Source: Amoebidium appalachense (lineage: Eukaryota; Ichthyosporea). From it: a stretch of DNA of 64,000 nt. Below are positions 41,015 through 64,000 of the stretch, piece after piece (the stretch's first letter is position 1; each line of letters opens with the position of its first letter). The notes below the pieces were generated by a model. It was not told the origin of the DNA. It did not search any database and saw only the letters and a program-made list of their open reading frames with translations. A program made the translations under genes and the position numbers. Location: the NCBI GenBank assembly GCA_963693365.1, contig CAVNZM010000011.1, positions 8,184,001 to 8,248,000 on the forward strand, read 5' to 3'.

Positions 41015-41055
41015 GGCCATCTTGCTGTTAACGTTCAAGATGGCCGTGTTCCTCA
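41015..41055. repeat. 13-bp perfect inverted repeat (hairpin)
   Basis: CACGGCCATCTTG and CAAGATGGCCGTG flank an 11-base loop. Flanks are G+C-rich. CAAGATGGC resembles YY1-type sites, but no gene association is clear. Confidence 0.6.
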
Positions 41056-42068
41056 CCTCAGAGCAGACTCGGAGATGACGATGCCCGGGTTGCATCCAAT
41101 CAAGTGGAGCAGCGTGCTCTATGCGCAAACAGCCGTTGACCGTCGACGGTTGCCGGGCTCATGCAAAACAACACGACTAAAGCAGTATTGCAGCTATAGC
41201 AGTCCCTAGTTATTCTTATGGGTTTTTCCTTTTGTTTTCTTTTCTTTTCTTTTCGAGTCCATCTATGCCATATGTATGGGCGTGACGGTGTGAATGCAGC
41301 GTCTCGGACTGGGCACAAATACCGCGGGAGAGTTTGGAATCAGCTCAAATAGCCATATATGGGCAGTACATTCCTGAGCGCTGATCGACTGATTTGCCGG
41401 CCTGGCCTTGGCCGGGCTGTGCCCGCAAGGATAAGAACTGGTGTGCGTGATCGCAGCACTGTTGAGGGGCAGGAAAGAAATTTGAAAATAAACATAATGA
41501 GAGTGATGTATACAACATCAGTATAGTAATATATAGCAGTGATGTTTTAGAAGAGAGCACGAACACCTCGCCATCTTACAGTTGCACCCAAAGCCCCGTT
41601 CCTTGGCGCCATGCCATTGGTTGCTTATCGGATGTTCTTTCAGCCAGTGATTTCGATTCATTTCAGTCATGCATCCAGGGCTACCCATTTTCAATGAAAA
41701 CCAGGACCAAAACTCAAACGTACCGTTTTGTTGATGCCAGTAGCCCATGTGAATCGGACAGAATCACTGTATATTCTCCTTTTTGAACTCTCGTTTCAAA
41801 CCCTCCATATCTCGTTCCACTACGTTTTCACTTTCTACTTGAGTGTTTGGCTTTCTGTTTTTTCGTGTGTTTCAGTGACTTTTGTGGTGTTCGCGAGAAG
41901 GGGCCCTCCCTTCCGCGTATACACCATGTTTTGTATGCGTGCCAACATGTTTAATTATGCGTGTTACAACGCCCTTGCAACCACATTTTAGCTTAGATCC
42001 TACGCTTTGATCAGCAAGTCACGAATTCTCTTTACAGTATACACAACCCGAATGTGGGTACAAAAAAC

Positions 42069-55959
<13,891 letters not shown>

Positions 55960-57517
55960 ATGTCCAGCGAAGAGGAGAGCTTTGATGGGAAAGATGACGA
56001 CGTGTCTCTGCCCAAAGGTGTGTGTGCTTGTTAAATGTTTTTGCGTGTGCTTGTGCACGTGGGTGTGCGTGTGCGTGTGTGCGTGCTTGAAAAAGTGTAT
56101 GTGCATCTGTATTTTGTGTTTGTGTGTGTGTGTGTGTGCGTGTGTGTGTGTGTGTGCGTGTGTGTGTGTGTGTGTGTGTATGTATGTTTGTGTATTTGTT
56201 TCTTTTGTGCAAGTGAGCTGGTGAGCAAGGCGTTTGTGTGTTAGCTTGCACATGCTTATACCGGCATGATTTGACATCTGCATGTCTGTACCCCCCTCCT
56301 CCCCCCCCCCCCCCCCCCCCCCCCCCCTCCCCCCCGCTTTTTTCTGTTTGGTTTCTAAGAAATACACAAAGGCCATGCCAATTATATTCTGCACTTAGGT
56401 GCGCAAGCGTGTGCTGTCTAGCGTGCATATGTTCCGGAGTAGGTGTGCTTTCCTTAGCTGTGCCGTTTATGTTTTTTTAAGTTTGTGTAGATTTTGCACA
56501 TGGTGCACACATACAATTGTGTGCTCCGGTACCAAGCTTTTTCCATGTTCTTGTGTCAGTTCGGAAGTGTGAAGCCATAGTTTATGTTTCTGGCTGTACG
56601 ATTCTTTCCCTTTCCCTCCAATTTTTGCTCCCCCTCCCTCCCTCCCTGCCCCCCTCCCTCCCTCCCTCTGTCCCCATCTCCCTTTCTCGCTTCCTCCTTC
56701 CCTCCCTCCCTCTTTCATTCCGTCCCTCCCTTTCTTCTACCCTCCCTCCCTTCCTCCCTCTCTCCCTTCCCTCCCTCCCTCCCTCCCTCCCTCCCTCCCT
56801 TTCTCTCCTCCCTCCCTCCCTCCCTCCCTCCCTCCCTCCCTCCCTCCCTCCCTCCCTCCCTCCCTCCCTCCCTCCCTCCCTCCCTCCCTCCCTCCCTCCC
56901 TCCCTCCCTCCTTCCCTTTACCTCTCCCTCCCTCCCTCCCTCCTTCCTTTCCCTCCCCTTTCCTGTCTTCCTCTCTCTCACTCTCTCTCTCTCTCCCCCC
57001 TCCCCTCCCCCTCCCCCTCCCCCCCCCCCCCCCCCCCCCCCTCCCCCTTTTCCACAAATAGACACACACGTTATCTTTCCCTTCTCCCCCCCCCCCCCCC
57101 CCCCCTCGCCCCCACCCGCTCTGGCTCTTCATCTCCCCCTCCCTCCCCTCCCTGCCCTCCCTTTCACCCTCTATCTCTTTTGTTTTTTTCTTTTCTTTTC
57201 TTTTTTCTTTTTTTTTTTTTTTTTGGGGGGGGGGGGGGGTTTGGGGGTTTGGGGGGTGGAGGGGGAGGAGGAGCAGAGAGAAAGGGGGAGGGGGGGGGGG
57301 GGGGAGGGGGGAGGGGGAGAGGGGGAAGTTAACTATACGTAGCACATAATAAACCAGAAACCTCACTCGTCCCCACGCATCTGACGGAAACTACTAGGCC
57401 TATTAGGTGTGTGTAGGAACAAGTGTTTGAACGAGAGCAAGTAGCTTGAGTATATCGAGACCGACCAGGCGGGGAGGAGGAGGAGGAGGAGGAGGAGGTG
57501 GTGGTGGTGGTGGTGGT

Positions 57518-57550
<33 letters not shown>

Positions 57551-57734
57551 GGTTGACAGCGACATGTTTGTGAAGCCAACTTTCTTTTCTTTTTTTTTTT
57601 TTTTGCTAGCCACTGTGTACAAGCTGATCAAGGAGATGATGCCGAAGGACATTCGATGTGCAAACGACACACGTGCACTCATTCTCGACTGTTGCAAGGG
57701 TGCGTGTTTTTTCCCTGTTCCTCCTCTCCTCCCC

Positions 57735-57769
<35 letters not shown>

Positions 57770-58366
57770 TCGTTCTTTTCGTTTTTTTTCTTCTCTTTTG
57801 CTTTTTGGCGGGGGGGGGGGGGGGGGGGGGGGGGGAGGGGGGGGCGGGGGGAAGGGGAGCGGAGGTTCTTTTCTTTTTTTTTTCACTCTCACTGTCTCAT
57901 TTGTATTTATTTCTTTTCTTTTCTTTCTATTCTATTCTTTTCTTTTTTTTCTTTTTTTTGGGGGGCGGGGAGAGCGGGGGGAGGGAGGTGGGGAGAGGGA
58001 GGGAAGGAGGCAGGAAGGGGGGCAGGGAGAGGGGAGGGGAGGGGAGGGGGGGGGGGGGGGGAAGGTGTGTATGTGGGGAGGGGAGGAGGAGGGAGGGGGG
58101 GGGGGGGTAATTAGGGAGTGGTTAGGACGGCTAGGGGTGTTTTTCTTTTTTTGTTTTTTTGTTTTTTTTTTTTGGGGGGGGGGGGGGGGTTGGAAGGGGG
58201 AGCGGGAGGACAATGGGGAGGGCACGGGGGGGGGGGGGGGGGGAGACAGGAGGGGAGGGAGAGGGGGGAGGGGAGGGGGTTAGGCTGGCGGAATGTCCCC
58301 TTAAGGATATTTGGGTCGGTACGTGTGTGTGTGTGTGTGTGTGTGTGCTCTTTCTGGGCACGGACT

Positions 58367-58407
<41 letters not shown>

Positions 58408-58846
58408 TTCCCCCCCTCAACACCCCCCTCCCCCGCCCTCCCCCTGCCCTCCCCCCGCCCACACACACACGAACTCTCTCCCCCTCTTCTGCCCCCCGCC
58501 CACCCACACAACCACCTCTTCCCCCTCGTCATCCCTCCCTCTCCTCCCCCCTCCCCCCACCCACCCACCCACCCACCCTCCTCCCAACTCCCTCCAAATT
58601 GTATGTTCCTGCGTCACAGGTTTGCACGGCAATCATCGCGTGGAGACTTGGAAGTGGTGGGTGTATTGGAAGGGATGTAGTGTGCAGGGCAGTTGGGGGA
58701 TGCCGACAAGCTTACATACATACTGCACACAGCTACCCCACCCTGGGCACCTTGGAAAGCGCACGCGCACTCGCACAAAACACTCGCGTGTGCAGGAATG
58801 AAATCACCAACGCACATGTACACACACAGACACACACACACACACA

Positions 58847-58933
<87 letters not shown>

Positions 58934-59268
58934 TCACACATTCACACAGAGGAGCGACACTGCACAGATATCACCACACTCCCACAGTAGAAGTTTTTAG
59001 TGTTATGTGAAGGGCCAAAAGACCAGCACTAAAGAAAGAAAGAAGGAGAAAGAAGGCAGAAAATGACAAAGCAAGTAAAAGGTCTAATGGTGCTATCTCC
59101 CACGCAGAGTTTATTCTTTTGATGGCTTCGGAGTCGAACGAAGTGTGTGCCAAGGACGGAAAGAAGACGATAAGTGCAGAGCATGTGATCGACGCACTGA
59201 GGGTACGCGTGTGGGTGGGTGGGTGGGTGGGTGTGGGTGTGGGTGTGGGTGTGGATGTTGGTGTGGGT

Positions 59269-59303
<35 letters not shown>

Positions 59304-59584
59304 CGCGTGTGGGTGTGTCTGTAATTGCGTGTGTATTAAGTGTGGGCGTATGTGTGTGGGGGTGTGTTTGTGTTGATGGTGTGCTTGTATGTGTGCGTGG
59401 TTGTGGGTGTTCCGGGGGGGGGGGGGGGGGGGGGGGGGAGGGGGGGGGGGGGGCTTAGCTGTATGTGTATGTGTTTACGTGTCTGTGCATGTGTGTGTGC
59501 ATGTGTGTGTGCGCGCGCGTGTTAAGTGTGTGTGTGCTACTCATGCTCCTGTGTTACGTGTGTGTGTCTATTCTTGTATGTGTG

Positions 59585-59629
<45 letters not shown>

Positions 59630-60020
59630 GTGGGGGAAGAGGGGGGGGGGGGGGGGGGGGGGGGGGGGAGAAGGGGGCATTAAGTGTGTGAGTGGGTGTG
59701 TGGTATCACCGTGTATGCCTGTGTGTGCCTTTGTATGCATGTACGCGGGCGGCCGGCTGTGGGGGTGTAGGTCCCTGTGTTTGTGATCCTATTTGACGTG
59801 GATGAGGGTAGGTGTGGACCTGAAATGGGGGGGGGGTGGGGGGGAGGGGGGAGGGGGGGCATTCTAGGATGAAGGGGCATAGGGGGGGGGGGGAGGGGGT
59901 TTGAGATATCAACGGGTGGAGGGTTAAACACTTTTCGTTGCATTCGGGAATGGCTGGGAGAAGGTGTGTGTGTGTTGGGGGGGGGGGGTTGGGCAGGGGT
60001 GGAGGGGGAAGGTGGAAACA

Positions 60021-60070
<50 letters not shown>

Positions 60071-60366
60071 TGTGTGTATGTGTGTGTGTGCGGGTGTGGG
60101 TGTTGGGGGGGTGGGGGGGGCTGTACATAATGTATCTGATTAGGTTGTTCCCCCCAGAACCTTGGGTTTGAGGAGTACATTGAGTCTGTGAAGGCAGTCT
60201 ACGAAGAGCACAAAGACGATAAGTCGGTGGGTTTCACTGATCCAGACAATCCCCCCCCCCCCCAACCACCACCACCACCACCTTTTTTGCCTTTAGTTGT
60301 GCGCTTTATGATCACGCACACACACACAAAAAGAGAATGAGAAAGAGAGAGACGTCGCGCGCGCGT

Positions 60367-60427
<61 letters not shown>

Positions 60428-60467
60428 CACACACACACAACCACACACGCACGCACGCGCGCGCGCG

Positions 60468-60547
<80 letters not shown>

Positions 60548-60593
60548 ATGCACACACACAGACATACAGACACACACACACACATTCAATGAC

Positions 60594-60637
<44 letters not shown>

Positions 60638-61618
60638 ACACACACAGACCTCTCCACTTTCTAGATCCCCGTCTTCCCTTTTGGGAGGTGCACTTACCTC
60701 AATCGAAAATATGCCCACTCACACACCCACTGTGTGAAACATTATCGTGCACACGCATAAAGACACATTACCTTACTGCACCGTTCGTGCACCTACATGC
60801 ACAAACACATGTATGATGTACGAACGTGTTCGTATGAATGCCATTTTGGATTTTTGTTTGGAAATCGCGTGACCTCTCTATGGCTAATGGGTCAAATTAG
60901 GCAAAGCCTTTCGTTTTCTCTCCACTACTCTGTACTCTTATAACCCTTTCTAGTTCTCCCTCCCTCGCTTCCTCTCCCCCTCCCCCTCCCCCCTCCTCCC
61001 CCCTCCCTCTCTCCTCGCTTTTCAATGCTTTTTAACGGGGGGAAGGAGGATTTTGGGTTGATCGAGTTTCTAATCGAACGTTCTCGTACGTTCCAGAAAC
61101 GAGTCAAGATCAACACCAAGCTGGAAAAGAGCGGCATCCCACAGGAAGAGTTACTGGCCCAGCAGAGGGCACTGTTTGCTCAGGTGGGTGAGTGTGGAGG
61201 GGGGGGATGGGGGGGATGGGTGGGTGTAGATATGGGTGTGTGTGGGTGCGTGGGTGGATGGGTGGGTGTGGGGGGGGGGGCAGGGAGGGGGGGAAGGTGG
61301 GAGTGTGTGTGTGTGTGTGTGTGGTGGTGGTGTGTGTGTGTGTGTTTGGCGGGGGGGGGGGGGGGGGAAGGTTTGTGGTTGGGTGGAATGGGGGGTTAAA
61401 GGATATGGGCAGGTGGTGTATGGGTGGATAAGTTGATGGGTGAATGGTTGATGGGGGGAATAAATGATTGCAAATTTAGGCCTCTGGTGTGGATGCTGGT
61501 TTTGGTTTTTATTCGTCGTGTACCCCAATGTTTTTTTTTTTTTGTTTGGGGGGGGGGAGGGGGGAGGGGGTGTTTTAAAGTAAATAGTTGTAATTGAGAT
61601 TCGGCTCTTTTCTTTTGT

Positions 61619-61651
<33 letters not shown>

Positions 61652-61755
61652 CTTCAACAAACAAACTCTGACCATTTTCCCCCTTCATAGGCCCGTATGC
61701 GCACACATACTTTCCAGACCCCCCCAATACAGCAACCAGCTTCAGGCACGGTGAG

Positions 61756-61801
<46 letters not shown>

Positions 61802-62535
61802 CCCCCTCCTGCCCACCCCCCTCCCCCCAACAACACCAAAACAAAAACAACAGAAAACGATATATTATTAAACCTAGATTAGTTTGAAAATGAAAAAAAG
61901 GACGAAACATGTGCATGCACACACCGGCACACCAACACTCACCACACGCGCGCGCGCACACACACACACACACACGCACATACACACACACCTGCAGGCA
62001 CGCAAACACACACCACCCACTCAATCACCTGCCCTTTCGTGTCAAAGTTATAATGATAATTAAAAAAAAAAAAAAGAAAGAAAGAAAGAAAAGAAAAGAA
62101 AAGAAAAGGGGAAAAAATGGGTTCGACAATGTGCCCCCCCCCCCCCCCCTGCCCTCCCCCCTGAGGATGGGCTCTGCTTATGACGCATACTGTGCGCATG
62201 GATGATGTTGCATACTTGAATGTTTGCCTTTGCATATGTCCTGCACCATGCTTCTCATCGTGTATGCGTACTTCGTGCCGTGTTCCGCATTCAACCCCCC
62301 CCCCCCCCCCCCCCTCCCCCCCCCCCCCACCATCACCACCACCAATAATAATAATATTAATAATAATAATAATGAAAACCTGTACAACTGCGCATCTTCA
62401 AAGCTTTGCAACATGTAAACATGCATCGTACGCATGCAACCCACGAATGTTTCTTTTCGCTGCATTTTAGAATTGTGGTGATATCTGAACAGGTGTGAAA
62501 TGTTTCTGGGATGGAATAGACACGATGCATCCTTC

Positions 62536-62577
<42 letters not shown>

Positions 62578-62810
62578 ACACACAAACCCCACCCACCTCG
62601 CCTCAACCCCCCTCCCACTAACTTAGAAATTCCCTACTCCATCCCCTACACAGTCCTCCTTGTCAGATTTTCCTGGTTCTCCCCCCCTCCCCCCCCCCCC
62701 CCCCCCCCCCCCCTTCCCCCCCCCTCCCTCCCCAGCCCCTCCCCCCCCTCTTCCCCCCAGTGACCACCTTATCGTTTTACCACAATCACGCTGACACCAT
62801 CTCACCCCAT

Positions 62811-62843
<33 letters not shown>

Positions 62844-63039
62844 GGGGACCACCCCATCCACCATGACGTCATCTCACCCATTTACATCCCCTGTGCAGCT
62901 ACCAGCAGGCAACCCCCCCGGTCTCAACGCTCTTGGTGCCCAGCCAGGCCAACCCTTCTCCTTTAACCCCCCAGTGGCAGCCCCTGCCCCAGCCCCTGTT
63001 CTGAGAAAGAACGACGATGAAGAAGACTATGATGCTTAG
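55960..63039 (+). CDS. DR1: Dr1 / NC2-beta transcriptional repressor
   Basis: Seven exons: 55960-56017, 57610-57699, 59108-59202, 60158-60226, 61097-61183, 61691-61750 and 62899-63039. All are GT-AG and in phase, giving 199 residues and a TAG stop. After an acidic N-terminus comes a histone fold (about 20-100): [57 protein letters not shown]. Then follow the helix [17 protein letters not shown] and a Pro/Gly-rich tail ending in acidic DDEEDYDA. This matches animal/plant Dr1, which pairs with NC2-alpha (DRAP1), binds TBP on the TATA box and blocks TFIIA/TFIIB. The Gln/Ala-rich part of animal Dr1 is replaced by Pro-rich sequence. The partner gene is not in this window. Introns are packed with microsatellites and homopolymers; a small exon between 61750 and 62899 cannot be excluded but frame does not require one. 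Confidence 0.95.
56630..57050. repeat. (CCCT)n / CT-rich tract, Dr1 intron 1
   Basis: About 300 bases of CCCT/CCTT repeats followed by C-rich sequence. The G-rich complement can form quadruplexes and the C strand i-motifs. ORFs here (poly Pro-Ser-Leu) are spurious. Confidence 0.95.
58806..58935. repeat. (CA)n microsatellite, Dr1 intron 2
   Basis: About 125 bases of near-perfect (CA)n, 170 bases before the exon 3 acceptor of Dr1. Confidence 0.95.
60365..60655. repeat. (ACGC)n and (CA)n tracts, Dr1 intron 4
   Basis: (ACGC)n at about 60369-60416, (CA)n at 60416-60440, alternating CG near 60456-60468, then (CA)n at about 60468-60540 and 60600-60645. The alternating purine-pyrimidine DNA may adopt Z-form. 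Confidence 0.93.
62146..62330 (+). mobile_element. SINE-like element, subfamily A, 5'-truncated
   Basis: Begins at the core (CCTGAGGATGGGCTCTGCTT) after C-rich DNA, continues CATACTTGAATGTTTGCC, CGTGTATGCGTACTTCGTGC and CGCATTCAACCCCCC, and ends in C-rich, then CCA/AAT-rich sequence. In Dr1 intron 6. Confidence 0.75.
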
Positions 63040-63128
63040 GTGCGGTCTACGTGCTATAGGCTAATATTAAGCCTATAGAAATGGGTCTGTGTCCCGGGGG
63101 GGGGGGGGGGGGGGGGGGGGAGGGGGGG

Positions 63129-63159
<31 letters not shown>

Positions 63160-63256
63160 AGAGGGAGGGGGAGGGGGGAAGGGGGGGGATGTGGCTCATG
63201 ACAAAAGGTGAGGAGCAAGGATATGCAAGTCGGGGTATGGTTATTGAAGTGTGTGT

Positions 63257-63287
<31 letters not shown>

Positions 63288-63692
63288 GAGAGAGAGAGAG
63301 AGGTTACCTTTTCTCATCTTTCATATCTTTTTTTCTAATTGAATTTTAAGTTACCTGTGTCTCTCTCTGGGAAACATGACGTGACAAGGGTTAAAACACA
63401 TGATATTGTGTATCAAAGGCACATCATGATAGTACCTATTTGGAAAGGGGTGGGGGGAGCGAGAGGGAGGGGAGGGGGTTTCTTGTCTAATTTAATTAAA
63501 CGACTCAAGTTGCGAACTGATTAACCGTTGTTTAGGCAAGTTTATCCGAAGATGTACATAGAATGCAGTAAATACACGCAGCATGAGAGCTAAAACCTTG
63601 TGATCATCTCACATGCACGCTGGTCAATATTTTGTGGTCCGATGCAATAAAAGGCACTGTGACTGGAGACATTCAAGTGTCTCTCTCTCTCT

Positions 63693-63725
<33 letters not shown>

Positions 63726-63819
63726 TCCCATGCGCACACACACGTGCACACACACACACACACACACGCACACACACAAACACACAAACACGCATGCACA
63801 TGCACATGCCCATTTGCGT

Positions 63820-63874
<55 letters not shown>

Positions 63875-63899
63875 CGCACGCACCCCCCCCCCCCCCCCA
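63040..63899. other. Dr1 3' region with G/C and CA tracts
   Basis: 63096-63160 and 63257-63286 are G-tracts. 63300-63640 is unique; AATAAA at 63646-63651 (GCAATAAAAGGCAC) resembles the signal used by P1 and may end the Dr1 transcript. 63693-63723 is a C-tract and 63822-63871 (CA)n. Confidence 0.5.
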
Positions 63900-64000
63900 G
63901 GGCCTCCTCTCCCCCCTCCCCCCGGGCTCTGCTTATTATGCATACTCTTTATGTATGGCTTGCATTCTGCATCGTGTTATCCGTTTGTTCTTGTGTACTT
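63900..64000 (+). mobile_element. SINE-like element, subfamily B, cut by window edge
   Basis: GGGCTCTGCTTATTATGCAT, then CTCTTTATGTATGGC and GTTATCCGTTTGTTC match the subfamily B copies at 39990-40065 and 43620-43690 almost exactly. It runs off the window. Confidence 0.75.

Larger units (their letters stand above)
39372..42068. other. Between P1 and the ELM2-SANT gene
   Basis: 39400-39890 is unique with an inverted pair CCACGGCCA/TGGCCGTGG around 39810-39836. 39898-40120 is a SINE-like copy. 40130-40722 may encode a membrane protein (separate entry). 41015-41055 has a hairpin. 41200-42050 is unique A+T-rich DNA; an upstream exon of the next gene could end at 42038 but none was found. Confidence 0.5.

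Noticed and set aside
56517-57342. 270-codon Pro/Ser/Leu ORF
   Set aside because: Entirely within the (CCCT)n tract of Dr1 intron 1; equally long ORFs exist in other frames.

Overview
This is nuclear DNA from an intron-rich eukaryote, most likely a protist or alga; I cannot place it further. Genes have canonical GT-AG introns of about 0.4-3.4 kb. TAA, TAG and TGA all end recognisable proteins, so the nuclear code looks standard. Much of the non-coding DNA is low complexity: dC/dG homopolymers up to about 60 bases and (CA/TG)n, (GA/CT)n and (CCCT)n tracts. Most long ORFs (poly-His/Thr, Cys/Val, Pro, Gly) are translations of these tracts and are not genes.

Layout. 1-762 (-): 3'-truncated leucine-rich-repeat-like gene with an in-frame TAG. 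2868-5431 (-): galactokinase-family GHMP kinase, two exons. 7178-13851 (-): PDAP1-type phosphoprotein, six exons. 19007-22740 (-): Golgi-type alpha-mannosyltransferase (Mnn1/GT71-like), two exons with a likely one-base frameshift. 28285-31245 (-): C-x-H...C-x2-C zinc-knuckle repeat protein. 33421-36467 (-): tentative unrecognised gene. 38014-39371 (+): ribosomal stalk protein P1. 42069-53425 (+): ten-exon C2H2 + ELM2 + SANT chromatin protein. 55960-63039 (+): Dr1/NC2-beta, seven exons. The rest is intergenic DNA or introns with repeats and transposable elements.

The genes are housekeeping, sugar-metabolism and transcription/chromatin functions with no operon-like logic. Dr1 represses TBP-dependent transcription and the ELM2-SANT protein probably recruits a histone deacetylase, so two transcriptional repressors are neighbours, but nothing shows they work together.

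The striking content is non-genic: (1) a dispersed short retroposon-like family, about 12 copies, both orientations, with hairpin 5' ends and a C-tract (often followed by an A-tract) at the 3' end; (2) intronic minisatellites whose units carry copies of 3' splice sites, one clearly derived from the start of PDAP1 exon 5; (3) several foldback/MITE-like elements, one splitting that array, and a 29-bp palindrome flanked by a 10-bp direct repeat inside a putative exon; (4) (GT)n tracts starting exactly at exon ends.
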